Made by a program: the position numbers and the translations under genes. A model generated the notes under the pieces. That model did not search any database. It had not been told where the DNA came from and saw nothing but the letters and a program-made list of their open reading frames with translations. This document shows, piece after piece, positions 1 to 8,817 of a stretch of 64,000 nt of DNA (position 1 is its first letter; every line of letters starts with the position of its first letter). The stretch lies in assembly GCF_024734895.1 (NCBI RefSeq), contig NZ_CP091430.1, positions 5,598,501 through 5,662,500 of the forward strand. Reading direction: 5' to 3'. Source of the stretch: Paenibacillus spongiae (GTDB taxonomy: Bacteria > Bacillota > Bacilli > Paenibacillales > Paenibacillaceae).

Positions 1-786
1 CCCAATGGCGCCGGGAAGTCGACGCTGATGCGCCTGCTGGCCGGACTAATGGCGCCGTCGACGGGAGAAGCCACTGTCCAGGGGGTTTCCGTCCGCAGCG
101 GCTTGCAGGCCCGAAGCCGCATCGGCTATGTGCCGCAGACATTCCAGATGTATCCGCAGCTTACGGCCCGTGAGCTTCTCCGTCATACAGCCCGCTTGAA
201 AAGCGGCGCCTCCCGCGCCGAGCAGGAGCGGGAAGTGGAACGATTGCTTCACTCCGTCAATCTGGAGGACAAGGCCGATCGACCCGCGCGCACGTATTCG
301 AGCGGCATGGTCAAGCGGCTAGGGATCGCCCAAGCGCTGGTCGGCAGTCCGGACGTCATCATCGTGGACGAGCCGACGACCGGTCTCGATCCCGAGGAGC
401 GTATCCGTCTTCGCAACCTGCTCGCCGAGACGGCTTTAAGAAGCGTTATCCTATTGTCGACGCACATCCTGGGCGATGTCGAAACGAGCTGCAAGGACGT
501 CATTGTATTAACGGACGGTAAGCTCCGGTACAACGGTGCGCTCAGCGGGCTCGCCCGGCATGCCGAGGGAAGGCTGTGGCAGTGGGAAGCCTCCGAGCTG
601 GAATGGCGCGCCATGGCTCAAGAGCGGCTGCTTGCCGCGCGGCGTACGGCAGACGGCGTACTGTGCAGGACGCTCGCCGACGCGCCGCCCACGCCTTACG
701 CACAGCTTGCCGAACCGTCGATGGAGGATGGCTATTTGGCGCTCATTACCGAGCGCCAAGCCAAGCTTGCCGAATGCGCACATTAG
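1..786 (+). CDS. ABC transporter ATP-binding protein (5' end outside window)
   Basis: Nucleotide-binding subunit of an ABC exporter. The frame is open from base 1, and the first codons read PNGAGKST, the Walker A loop, so perhaps 30-40 N-terminal residues lie upstream. In-window landmarks are a signature helix with core YSSGM near residue 98, Walker B VIIVDEPTTGLDP near 117-129 and the H-loop histidine in LLSTHIL near 152. The C-terminal 70 residues are a family-variable tail. The stop overlaps the next gene, which is the permease, so the two are translationally coupled and probably form one transporter. The substrate cannot be inferred. Confidence 0.93.
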   Translation, partial: PNGAGKSTLMRLLAGLMAPSTGEATVQGVSVRSGLQARSRIGYVPQTFQMYPQLTARELLRHTARLKSGASRAEQEREVERLLHSVNLEDKADRPARTYSSGMVKRLGIAQALVGSPDVIIVDEPTTGLDPEERIRLRNLLAETALRSVILLSTHILGDVETSCKDVIVLTDGKLRYNGALSGLARHAEGRLWQWEASELEWRAMAQERLLAARRTADGVLCRTLADAPPTPYAQLAEPSMEDGYLALITERQAKLAECAH

Positions 787-3005
787 CGCTGCAAACCGTT
801 ATGGAGCTTCGCCTGCTGCTGCGGCTGCGCTGGCCGCTGCTGCTGCCGCTTGCCGCCGGCGCCTGGATGATACTCGAGACGAGAGAAACCGGCCTTCCCG
901 CTTCGATGGATGTCAACCTGTATGCGGCGAGCGCCCATGACTTGCTTATGATCTTCGTCCCAATGGTTCCTATCCTGCTCGGCGTTTATCTGATGCGGCG
1001 CGATACATTGAATACCGCCTACGAGTGGGGCCTTGCACTTCCCGTCACGAACCGGGTATTCATCACCAGCAAATGGATGGCAGGCTTCGTCTACAGCAGC
1101 ATGTTCACCCTTTGCATTCAAGCCGCTTATTTGATCGCGGCATGGCAGCATGCACTACCATGGAAATCCGCCTTAAAGCAGATTCTGATCTATACATCCT
1201 TGTACGAGAGCTCCTTCGCCATATGCCTTGCGCTCGGTATGGTTCTAGGCGCCCTGATGCCGATGCGGTTCTCACTGCCCATCGCATTCTGCGGCTGGGT
1301 GTTCGGTACGCTGTTCGTCCCGATGTTCCTCGTCGAAGTGTTTAACTGGCATCCGGCCAACATGTTCAGTCTCAACCCGCTGGAGCTAGCAGGAGGAACA
1401 GTGAATGAGGCATGGACGTTTCAGCTCCGGGCGGAGGAATTCCGGCTGAAGTTTGCCATTAACGCGGCCTTCACCTTATTCATGCTTACCGCCGCCGCGG
1501 CCGTGCTTGCCCGTTCAAGACCGGTGCTGCGCCCCCAAATTCCGAATCTGGTGATGTGGACCGCTCTTCTGACGGCACTGGCTTCCCTCGTTCCCTATGC
1601 CGGATTGTGGGGAGTCCGCTACGAGACGATAAACGCGGTCGAGGCGGCAGCGGCGCCTCCCGAGCAGGCACAGCCGCAAGAGCCGTTCATGTTCCGGATC
1701 GACCGGCTGGCACTGGAGGTGCACCGTAACGAGGACGATCGTCTCGACCTGAAGGCGACGGTCGACCTGCCTCTGCAGAATGGAGCGCTCATCCCGGCCG
1801 CACCGGGAATAAAGAAGGTCAAGGAACATGCAGAGGGTGTTGTATCCTTCCTGCTATACCCGCGATTGACCGTTCAGTCGCTCGCCATCGACGGCAGATC
1901 CGTTCCCTTCGAGCAGAAGCGCGATCTTGTCTCTTTCGAACGCGACCTGCTCGGAACGGGCAGCGGTACCCGAACGCTCGTCTTTACCTATACCGGAACA
2001 TTGCATGAATGGGAACGGGAATATACCAGACAATATTACCGTGCGTTCGTTGACGGGCGCCAAGTCTTCCTCCCCGGCTATAACGGCTGGTTTCCGATTC
2101 CGGGCGGCGACAGCTTATTATACAAGAGCTACCGCTACGCGATGAGCCGGACCGACACGCTCCAATATATGCAGGCCGATATCGATGTGAGGATGACCGG
2201 CTTTCCCGGAGATTTATTCACGACCATTCCCCCTGCTCCGGATGACGGGCCCGGTTCCAGGCACTGGTCGCAGAAATCCGCAGGCGGCCTGACCATCCTG
2301 GGGGGAAGCTTCGAAACGGTCCGCATTGACGGAGAACCCATCAGCATCGTTACTACACCCGGCAACGTGGAGGAAAGCAAGCTGTTTCTGGAAAGAATAA
2401 ACGAACAGCGGATTTTCTACGAGGATTGGATCGGAGAGCCGCTGAACCGCTTGAAGCAGATCGTATATTTTCCAATGGACGATACGATGCGATGGAGCTA
2501 CGGCAATAACTTGTTTATCGAAGGCCATACGCTGTTCATTAACGAAATGACGCATAACAATCTGGACAATTACAAGCTTCAGCAGGTGATGACCTATCTG
2601 CTGTTCGGCGATACGGTCAGCACGACTATGCCCGTCAATGAATGGGACGACAAGAATCAGAAGATGGCGGATACCTATTCGATCGTACAAGAATTACGGG
2701 AGGCCATCGTTCCTTATGTTTGGCTGGCGGAGTCGCTACCGGCAGATGAACGCTTGAACATGCATCATATTTCTCCGCTGCACAAGACGATGCATGAAAT
2801 GATCAATAATGCGTATGCGGCAGGAAAGCAGGATCTCGTCAGACGGGTGCTGCTCCGCTTCTACGATCAAGGACTATATATTAAAGATCCATACTCGGTA
2901 CCATTCCAGCCGATTCAATTCAGTGAGCATGACGGCCGGTTTAAGTTCCCGGTCATTACTTGGAAGCAATGGCTCAAGGTATGGAACGAAGAAAAGGGCA
3001 GGTGA
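774..3005 (+). CDS. ABC transporter permease with large M1-peptidase-like extracytoplasmic domain
   Basis: A protein of 743 residues. The start chosen is ATG 774, inside the end of the ATPase gene (13-bp overlap); the frame stays open further upstream, but that part is a shadow of the ATPase gene. The first 290 residues contain about seven hydrophobic segments, as in ABC-2 type permeases. The rest (about 290-743) is soluble and probably extracytoplasmic. Its layout (VYFPMDDTMRWSYGNNLF, later VMTYLLFGDT) resembles permeases fused to M1-type aminopeptidases, but no HExxH zinc motif is visible, so any peptidase part is probably inactive. It partners with the preceding ATPase. The M1 likeness is inference. 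Confidence 0.8.
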   Translation: MRTLALQTVMELRLLLRLRWPLLLPLAAGAWMILETRETGLPASMDVNLYAASAHDLLMIFVPMVPILLGVYLMRRDTLNTAYEWGLALPVTNRVFITSKWMAGFVYSSMFTLCIQAAYLIAAWQHALPWKSALKQILIYTSLYESSFAICLALGMVLGALMPMRFSLPIAFCGWVFGTLFVPMFLVEVFNWHPANMFSLNPLELAGGTVNEAWTFQLRAEEFRLKFAINAAFTLFMLTAAAAVLARSRPVLRPQIPNLVMWTALLTALASLVPYAGLWGVRYETINAVEAAAAPPEQAQPQEPFMFRIDRLALEVHRNEDDRLDLKATVDLPLQNGALIPAAPGIKKVKEHAEGVVSFLLYPRLTVQSLAIDGRSVPFEQKRDLVSFERDLLGTGSGTRTLVFTYTGTLHEWEREYTRQYYRAFVDGRQVFLPGYNGWFPIPGGDSLLYKSYRYAMSRTDTLQYMQADIDVRMTGFPGDLFTTIPPAPDDGPGSRHWSQKSAGGLTILGGSFETVRIDGEPISIVTTPGNVEESKLFLERINEQRIFYEDWIGEPLNRLKQIVYFPMDDTMRWSYGNNLFIEGHTLFINEMTHNNLDNYKLQQVMTYLLFGDTVSTTMPVNEWDDKNQKMADTYSIVQELREAIVPYVWLAESLPADERLNMHHISPLHKTMHEMINNAYAAGKQDLVRRVLLRFYDQGLYIKDPYSVPFQPIQFSEHDGRFKFPVITWKQWLKVWNEEKGR

Positions 3006-3013
3006 ACATCAAC

Positions 3014-3589
3014 ATGACGGATGAGGAGCTTCTTCAAGGAATGGCCGCCGGCGATCAGGCGAGCTTCGAAGCGCTCGTACACCGGTACAACGCCCCGCTA
3101 TATGGGTTCCTGCAGAGGCAATTAAAGGATCCCGGGCGAGCCGAGGATTTCGTACAGGAGACGTTCCTTCGGCTGATCCGTCAGCTGAAGGAACGCAAGC
3201 CGCCTGACAATGTACAGGCTTGGCTGTACCGAGTCGCGCTTAACCTGTGCAGAGATTACTGGAAGAGCGCGCACAACCGCAATGTTCAGACTTCCTTCGC
3301 CGAGCCTCCGGAGCAGCGCGATACGACCCCATCGGTCGTCGAGCTGGCCGAACGGCAGGAAACGCGCAAGGAAGTGCAGCAATCGCTCGATTCGCTGCCG
3401 GATGTACAGAAGGAGATCATTACGCTTCGCTTCTATCAGGATCTGAAGCTGCAGGATATTGCGGACATTGTCAGCTTGCCGCTCGGTTCGGTCAAAACCC
3501 ATTTGTATAACGGATTGCGAAAGTTAAAATCACGGCTACACCCCGACACGATCGTCGCGGCGGATGCCAAAGGAGGCGGACGGAAGTGA
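3014..3589 (+). CDS. ECF-type RNA polymerase sigma factor
   Basis: Directs RNA polymerase to a specialised regulon. Region 2 spans about residues 8-80 (VQETFLRLIRQL, then AWLYRVALNLCRDYW) and region 4 about 115-175 (LPDVQKEIITLRFYQDLKLQ, then LPLGSVKTHLYNGLRKLKSR, the helix-turn-helix). At 191 residues it has typical ECF length. ATG 3014 follows AGGTG with 9-nt spacing; GTG 3002, overlapping the permease stop, is an alternative that adds four residues. It sits between ABC genes and directly before a membrane protein, reminiscent of the Bacillus sigY operon, so the membrane protein may act as an anti-sigma or sensor. Confidence 0.93.
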   Translation: MTDEELLQGMAAGDQASFEALVHRYNAPLYGFLQRQLKDPGRAEDFVQETFLRLIRQLKERKPPDNVQAWLYRVALNLCRDYWKSAHNRNVQTSFAEPPEQRDTTPSVVELAERQETRKEVQQSLDSLPDVQKEIITLRFYQDLKLQDIADIVSLPLGSVKTHLYNGLRKLKSRLHPDTIVAADAKGGGRK

Positions 3590-4404
3590 CTGTACCAAAG
3601 GATAATGAGCTTCAAATGCTGGAAGATGAGCTGCGTACACCACTGTCCCAGCTGCTGACGGGAACCGTTTCGCCTTACGACACGGCGCGGTTAATCCGGG
3701 CGCTTCAGCCCGCCTTCGACGAGCTGAAGCAGGCGAGCGAAGAAGAGCGGTTCGTCAACCGGAATACGGTTAAGGCAGCACGCCCTTCGATTATCCGGTT
3801 AGTCCGTTCGCAGCTGTCATCCTATTCGCGAATGTACTGGCTTGCGAGCCTTCTCATCTTCGGCATGCTGCTGCTCCTGCTGCCGACCAGCCAAGGGGTT
3901 TCCGCCCGTTCCGTGGGGGATATATTCTCCATTGTGCTTCCGGCACTGCTTCTCGCTTCGCTGGCCTACAGCTTCCGCACTTGGAATAAGGAAATGCGGA
4001 TGATCGAAACGATAACGCCCTACCCGCCCGCGCTGCTGCTGATCGTCCGGACGATGATTGTCATCAGCCTCAACCTTGTGTTCGGCATGATCGGTTCGAT
4101 CTACATGAATATGAAGGTCGAATCCTTCCCGATGCTTGCATTCGTGCTCCAGTGGCTCTCGCTGCTGCTGCTGCTGAGCGGAATTACCGCTTACGTCCTA
4201 ATGTGGAAAGGCTTCAAGCTCGCCTTCACATTCGCCGCGGCATTCTGGATCGGTTGGAACGGGCTCATGCTGCGGATTCTTCCCGCCTTGGAGCTGTCGA
4301 ACAGCAGATATTTGGCCGAGCTGCAAGGCTCTGCGGTCATCGCGGGCTTGCTGCTTCTGGCTCTCGCATACAAACGAAGCTACGGCACGCGTCTGCTGCC
4401 TTAA
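3586..4404 (+). CDS. polytopic membrane protein, possible anti-sigma or sensor partner
   Basis: A protein of 272 residues starting at GTG 3586, whose codon overlaps the sigma-factor stop; AGGAGG lies 9 nt upstream. The first 80 residues are soluble and charged, followed by about six transmembrane segments beginning near MYWLASLLIFGMLLLLLP. No recognised catalytic motif and no HxxxCxxC zinc anti-sigma signature is visible. The overlap with the sigma gene suggests stoichiometric production, which fits a membrane partner restraining the sigma factor or a permease for the following ATPase. Neither role can be decided from sequence. Confidence 0.75.
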   Translation: MTVPKDNELQMLEDELRTPLSQLLTGTVSPYDTARLIRALQPAFDELKQASEEERFVNRNTVKAARPSIIRLVRSQLSSYSRMYWLASLLIFGMLLLLLPTSQGVSARSVGDIFSIVLPALLLASLAYSFRTWNKEMRMIETITPYPPALLLIVRTMIVISLNLVFGMIGSIYMNMKVESFPMLAFVLQWLSLLLLLSGITAYVLMWKGFKLAFTFAAAFWIGWNGLMLRILPALELSNSRYLAELQGSAVIAGLLLLALAYKRSYGTRLLP

Positions 4405-4443
4405 TCACGAGGTGGCGGCCCAAAATAAAGGAGAGAACTAGTC

Positions 4444-5319
4444 ATGCTGGAGCTTCATAAGGTTCAATGGCGCCGAGGCGGTTCCGATTTCCGGCTCTCC
4501 GTACCGCGGCTTACGCTGAAGCCGGGGATTACCCTGCTCGTTGGACGTAATGGGGCAGGGAAATCATCGCTGCTGCAGCTGCTGGCGACGGCCCAGTTCC
4601 CCCTTGAGGGGGAAATCCGATACGACGGATTAACTGCGGAACGCGATTTGCCTATCATTCGATCCCAGATCGGCTTTGTGCCGACTGGGATCGAGCTTTA
4701 CGAGCAGATGAAGACAGTCAAGCTGCTTCATTATTTGTCCGAGCTTAAAGGAGGCGCCACAAGCGAGGAGCTTGACCGGCTCATGGAGGACTTCCACCTG
4801 ACCGCTTACCGCTCGTCCAAGATCAAGACGCTTCCGCAGGGGGTTCGCCAACGAATCGCCCTTGCGCAAGCATGGATCGCCTCGCCTGCTTACATCTTTT
4901 TGGATGAACCGCTTAATGCGCTTGATTCCCTCGAAAGACTTCACTTTACCCGGTTCGTTGCTTCGCATTCGCGGGGACGGACGATCATCGTCTCGACGCA
5001 TGAGCTGAACGAATGGGAAGCATGGGCGGATCACGTGCTCTGGTTCGATGCCGGTACGCCTCAATTTCACGGCACCATGGAGGAATGGATCGAGGGCTTG
5101 CCGCTGTCGGTGTGGGAAGGATTAATCGATGCCGATATGTATCGCGAGCTCGACCCCGCCCGCATTCTCCAAATCCGCAACGAATCCAACTTCTTCCGGG
5201 TACGGATATTGGGCAGCGGCTCTCCGCCTGCTCCACAGTTCGTGCAGCAGCCGATCACGATGGAGGATGCATACTTCATCCGCTGCCGTTCACTAGCCCA
5301 GACGTTCGCGGCCGGCTGA
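4444..5319 (+). CDS. ABC transporter ATP-binding protein
   Basis: A protein of 291 residues. Walker A VGRNGAGKSS lies at about residues 33-42, Walker B YIFLDEPLNALD near 155-165 and the H-loop in VSTHEL near 185. The signature motif is degenerate: LPQGVRQRIALAQAW in place of LSGGQ. ATG 4444 follows GGAGAG at 9-nt spacing. It is the last gene of the sigma/ABC module and probably works with the membrane protein just upstream. The C-terminal 100 residues are not conserved in any pattern I recognise. Confidence 0.9.
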   Translation: MLELHKVQWRRGGSDFRLSVPRLTLKPGITLLVGRNGAGKSSLLQLLATAQFPLEGEIRYDGLTAERDLPIIRSQIGFVPTGIELYEQMKTVKLLHYLSELKGGATSEELDRLMEDFHLTAYRSSKIKTLPQGVRQRIALAQAWIASPAYIFLDEPLNALDSLERLHFTRFVASHSRGRTIIVSTHELNEWEAWADHVLWFDAGTPQFHGTMEEWIEGLPLSVWEGLIDADMYRELDPARILQIRNESNFFRVRILGSGSPPAPQFVQQPITMEDAYFIRCRSLAQTFAAG

Positions 5320-5431
5320 CGCTTTCGCTGAAGTTGCAAATCAAGCCGCGCCCTATTACAATCGAAACTGAACTTATCCTAGACCGTTTCCGGTCAGATT
5401 TATATAGCTAGCGAAGGAGGGCATTACGTCA

Positions 5432-5737
5432 GTGGATACTTATATGCTTGCGGAATTAACCATCCGGCAATTCGATGAGTCGACCAAGCTCATTTTCTCG
5501 GGTGCTCAGCTGGTTATCGTGACCGATACCGGCTCCCGGTTATGGTATATCGATATCGACGGAATGACTCAAACCTCATTGCTGCGGTCTTTTAACGAAA
5601 GCGAGAATATTCGCGTCGAGCTGACGGCCGTTACGGCAGGCGGACGGGCCTTCGAAGGGACCGGATATTTGCATCCGAACGTTCAGCATCATGCAGCCGC
5701 GATCCGCGGCGAAGGCGAGCTAGCGGGTTTCAAGTAA
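5432..5737 (+). CDS. conserved-looking small protein of unknown function
   Basis: A protein of 101 residues from GTG 5432, preceded by GAAGGAGGG. It is predicted soluble and beta-rich, with alternating hydrophobic strands (KLIFSGAQLVIVTDTGSRLW, RVELTAVTAGG) and no signal peptide or cysteine motif. It stands alone after the ABC module, with an inverted repeat immediately downstream. Strong ribosome site and balanced codon use support a real gene; no function is recognised. Confidence 0.65.
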   Translation: MDTYMLAELTIRQFDESTKLIFSGAQLVIVTDTGSRLWYIDIDGMTQTSLLRSFNESENIRVELTAVTAGGRAFEGTGYLHPNVQHHAAAIRGEGELAGFK

Positions 5738-5754
5738 TCGCATCGCAACAATGA

Positions 5755-5799
5755 ATAAAGGCAGCTCCAGCGGCATAAGCCGACCGGTGCTGCCTTTAT
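5755..5799. terminator. bidirectional hairpin terminator between convergent genes
   Basis: Perfect 11-bp inverted repeat, ATAAAGGCAGC/GCTGCCTTTAT, separated by 23 nt. It lies between the + gene ending at 5737 and the - gene ending at 5828, so it can serve both. Confidence 0.75.
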
Positions 5800-5827
5800 G
5801 ATATAGTAGATTGCTTTTGGCCTATTC

Positions 5828-6409
5828 TTACCGGCCCTTTGCCGCATCCAGCGTGTACGCAACCAGCTCGGTCAATTCCATATGCTGCAGCTCCTCTAAC
5901 AGCTGTCTGGACGTATCCGATCCCCGCCTCTGCTCCTGCCTTGCAATGCCATCTGTGAATGCCGCCGAATTCCACCTGCCCTGCTTCGTCACCGCTTCCA
6001 GCATCTCCCGAATCTCCCCTTCCGGAAGCTGCTCCAGATTGGCTTCGGCGCGCAGCCAGGAGCTGGCCCGCTGCTGCAGTCTGTCCATAACCGGATGCGC
6101 GCCGGCCTGGCGGAACCAATACTTGGCGTTGGAATAGTCGCGTTCCATCCGGTGCATCAGACCGTGCCAGTATCCGCCCGTTGGATCATGCTCGATTAAT
6201 TGCGCATAGGAATGCGAGATGTCCAGGCTATCGTTCCATAGATGAAGGCCTGCCTTGAGAGCGATTGCTTCCGCAGTATCGGCATTCGGCAAGCGAATTG
6301 CTGCGATTTCTTGATCGAGCGCCTCATCCCAAATCCGGTTAGGCGATAACGATTGAAGCGGCTTTCTCGTTCGCAGCCGTTCAACAATTTGCATGATGCG
6401 TTCATCCAT
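5828..6409 (-). CDS. hypothetical protein with YWHGLMHRME motif
   Basis: A protein of 193 residues, predicted helical and soluble. A central segment (HDPTGGYWHGLMHRMERD, then YSNAKYWFRQAG) resembles a motif I know from a family of uncharacterised bacterial and fungal proteins; I cannot attach a function. The ribosome site AAGAGGTGA lies 9 nt from the ATG. It is a single-gene unit facing the upstream ABC module. Confidence 0.7.
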   Translation of the reverse strand: MDERIMQIVERLRTRKPLQSLSPNRIWDEALDQEIAAIRLPNADTAEAIALKAGLHLWNDSLDISHSYAQLIEHDPTGGYWHGLMHRMERDYSNAKYWFRQAGAHPVMDRLQQRASSWLRAEANLEQLPEGEIREMLEAVTKQGRWNSAAFTDGIARQEQRRGSDTSRQLLEELQHMELTELVAYTLDAAKGR

Positions 6410-6584
6410 CCTTCATTCACCTCTTGATCGCTATATAATGCCAGTCTACTCGAACCGCCCTCCATTGTATAGCGAATACACGAAATTAGATATAACATTC
6501 AATCCATCGCTCGGATAGGAGAAAACGCCTGCGGCTGCAGACGATATCCCGTATTTCCTATTATGAGGCCGCGGTTTGAAGATC

Positions 6585-6625
6585 GCAAAAAACCGCCATT
6601 CTTAGCAAGGCTAAGACATGGCGGT
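6585..6625 (-). terminator. Rho-independent terminator for the GntR gene
   Basis: Stem ACCGCCAT/ATGGCGGT with an inner CTTAG/CTAAG stem, followed on the - strand by a T6 run. It lies just below the GntR stop at 6707. The rest of 6410-6706 shows no further gene. Confidence 0.8.
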
Positions 6626-6706
6626 GAAAGCAAACGCAAGCTCCGGTGAATTTTGACTGCCGGATGAACATGACTGCGCCTTTCACTCTAGACGCATCAT
6701 TATCTC

Positions 6707-7426
6707 TTATCGCGAATCGGTCAGATAAGCGCGAAGCACTTGCTCAACATGCGTGAGATGGGAGCGCATGCCTGCATCCGCTCCGGCTGGATCCCGGTCC
6801 GCCACCGCTTGGTAGATGGCCGTATGCTCCTCCAGAAGCTGGAGCGACACCTGCTTGTTGCCATACAGCTGAATGCGGCGCGCTTCGCGAATCGCGGCCT
6901 CCATCTGCGAGGAGATCGTATCGAGAAGACGGACCATAATTGAATTATGCGTAGCCTTCGCGAGCAAGCGATGAAACTCGATATCGGACGCTTCGCCGAA
7001 GGCTTCGTCTCCAAGCCGCTCCTCCATCGACTTCAGCAGCTTGCGGAAGGCAGCGAGATCCTCTTCCGTCCGGCGATTCGACGCGATAGCCGCATTGGAT
7101 GCCTCAAGCGCAATGCGCGCCTCCATCAGCTCGAAGATCGCCTCCCGGCTTAGCAGCAGCGTATCGAAGCTCGGCATCCGGATCTCCGAAGATTCGACCG
7201 ACCTCACAAAGCAGCCTTCACCGTGCCGGATTTCAATCAGTCCCATCGCTTTCAACGCACTGAGCGCCTCGCGCATGGTGGAACGCCCCACTTGAAATTG
7301 CTCCGAGAGCTCCTTCGTCGAGGGAAGCTTGTCGCCGCTCTTCCACCCGCCTTCAATAATGTGCTGCTTCATCTGGTCCGCGATTTGCTCATAAATTTTG
7401 CGCGTCGTAATTTTCGAGAATGCCAC
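6707..7426 (-). CDS. GntR family transcriptional regulator, FadR subfamily
   Basis: A protein of 239 residues. An N-terminal winged helix (about 10-75: GDKLPSTKELSEQFQVGRST, then MREALSALKAMGLIEIRHGEG) is followed by an all-helical FCD ligand domain (about 95-225) with the usual conserved Asp/His positions (SDIEFHRLLAKATHN, then LEEHTAIYQAV). Such proteins usually sense small organic acids and repress a neighbouring catabolic gene; the adjacent aldolase-like gene on the same strand is the obvious candidate target. The ligand is unknown. Confidence 0.92.
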   Translation of the reverse strand: MAFSKITTRKIYEQIADQMKQHIIEGGWKSGDKLPSTKELSEQFQVGRSTMREALSALKAMGLIEIRHGEGCFVRSVESSEIRMPSFDTLLLSREAIFELMEARIALEASNAAIASNRRTEEDLAAFRKLLKSMEERLGDEAFGEASDIEFHRLLAKATHNSIMVRLLDTISSQMEAAIREARRIQLYGNKQVSLQLLEEHTAIYQAVADRDPAGADAGMRSHLTHVEQVLRAYLTDSR

Positions 7427-7531
7427 CAGCTTCCCTCCATTCCTTGAAACACTAAAGACCCGTTATCCGCTACTCTTCTTCCGGGTTATCATTCACGATC
7501 GTATTATATCACGGGAACGAATATCATTTTG

Positions 7532-7558
7532 AAAAAAAGCTGCCCCGGCGGAGCAGCC
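7532..7558 (-). terminator. Rho-independent terminator for the aldolase-like gene
   Basis: GCTGC/GCAGC stem extended by GC pairs, followed on the - strand by seven T residues. It is 55 nt beyond the stop of the aldolase-like gene. Confidence 0.8.
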
Positions 7559-7612
7559 TTCTTCAAGGCTCTGCTCGGTCGGAACAGCCTCATGTTCAAC
7601 CGCTTCCTGCTT

Positions 7613-8575
7613 CTAGGAGCTGTGGGATACTTCCGGCGTCGTCAATTTATCGTAGAAATCGACAGACTTGTCCTTGTCGGCGGAGTTGCGAAGCGCCATC
7701 GCCGAGCGCGGATGCTCGTCCAGCATTCCCGTGATCATGTACGGGATGATGTAGCCCCATTCTTCCTTCTCGCGAAGCGGAATCATGTACTTCTCGATCA
7801 TATCCAGCACCGGACGCACGTTATACTTGGTGCCCTTCAGATTAGCGGCAAGAAGCTCCGTGCAGCAGTTGCCTGCAGCGCGTCCCATGCCGTATACGGA
7901 TGCGTCAAGCAGCTCGACGCCCTTCTCGGCGGCAAGAAGCGTATTGGCAAACGCCAGCTGCATATTGTTATGCGCGTGGATGCCCAGGCGCTTGTTCGGC
8001 AGATGCGTCTTGAACTTGTCCACCAGGTAATTGAAGTCGTTCGGATTCAGGCTGCCGTAAGAGTCAACGATGTAGACTACGTCAACGACGCTATCGCTGA
8101 TCAGCTTAAAGGCTTCAAGCAGCTGGTTGTCCATGACGTTGGACAATGCCATAATGTTGATGGTCGTCTCGTAGCCGCGGTCATGGAAAACTTGAACCAG
8201 CTCAAGCGCCTTCTCCACGTCCTGAATATAGCAAGCGACGCGGATCAGGTCGATCATGCTTTGGTCGCGGGGCAGAATGTCGTTCTCGTCGACACGTCCG
8301 ATATCAACCAGCGCCGAGAGCTTCGTATTCAGCTTCTGAGGGATGACCGTGCGCAGAAAATCATCGTCCAGAAAACGCCATGGACCTGCCGATTCGGCGC
8401 CTTTCAACAGCTTTGGCGAATTTTTATATCCGATTTCCATATAATCGACGCCAGCTTCGTTCAAGGTATTATAGAGATGCTGAACGAACTCCACGCTGAA
8501 ATCCCAGTTGTTCACGAGCCCGCCGTCGCGAATCGTACAGTCGACAATCTTGCAATGTGTAGTTTTCGAATTCAT
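7613..8575 (-). CDS. DRE-TIM (HMGL-like) aldolase-domain protein
   Basis: A protein of 320 residues. ATG 8575 was chosen because AGAAGGAGC lies 10 nt upstream; the open frame extends further but without a ribosome site. The motif DCTIRDGG at residues 12-19 is the DRE-type metal/substrate loop of HMG-CoA lyase-like and hydroxy-oxovalerate aldolase-like TIM barrels, and the metal-binding HxH is in GIHAHNNMQLA near 200. The motif GRAAGNCCTELL near 230 is also typical. Carbon-carbon cleavage or condensation is expected, but the substrate is unknown. Family assignment is firm; reaction is not. Confidence 0.9.
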   Translation of the reverse strand: MNSKTTHCKIVDCTIRDGGLVNNWDFSVEFVQHLYNTLNEAGVDYMEIGYKNSPKLLKGAESAGPWRFLDDDFLRTVIPQKLNTKLSALVDIGRVDENDILPRDQSMIDLIRVACYIQDVEKALELVQVFHDRGYETTINIMALSNVMDNQLLEAFKLISDSVVDVVYIVDSYGSLNPNDFNYLVDKFKTHLPNKRLGIHAHNNMQLAFANTLLAAEKGVELLDASVYGMGRAAGNCCTELLAANLKGTKYNVRPVLDMIEKYMIPLREKEEWGYIIPYMITGMLDEHPRSAMALRNSADKDKSVDFYDKLTTPEVSHSS

Positions 8576-8713
8576 GCGAATGATTGCTCCTTCTGAATGA
8601 CCATTTTTCTTTTTCTCACCATCATACTTGAAATATGGCTCGAACGCAAAGCTTTCTTGTCGGATTTTCGGAGAAAAGCGCCTCCGAAAAAGCTGCTGAA
8701 AACCGGGCGGAAT

Positions 8714-8741
8714 CAAGAAAAAGACCGCCAAATCGGCGGTC
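8714..8741 (-). terminator. Rho-independent terminator for the symporter gene
   Basis: Stem GACCGCC/GGCGGTC with a 5-nt loop, followed on the - strand by a T-rich tail (TTTTTCTT). It lies below the symporter stop at 8818 and upstream of the aldolase gene. Confidence 0.85.
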
Positions 8742-8817
8742 ATCTGATCCTGCAAGAACCTGTAATCTAAGATGTGTCATTTAAGCAACAAATTAGAAGA
8801 ACGGTACCGTGCTTTCT

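Noticed and set aside
7529-8596. Open frame of 355 codons on the + strand opposite the aldolase-like gene
   Set aside because: It is exactly antisense to a well-supported DRE-TIM enzyme and has no ribosome site or domain.
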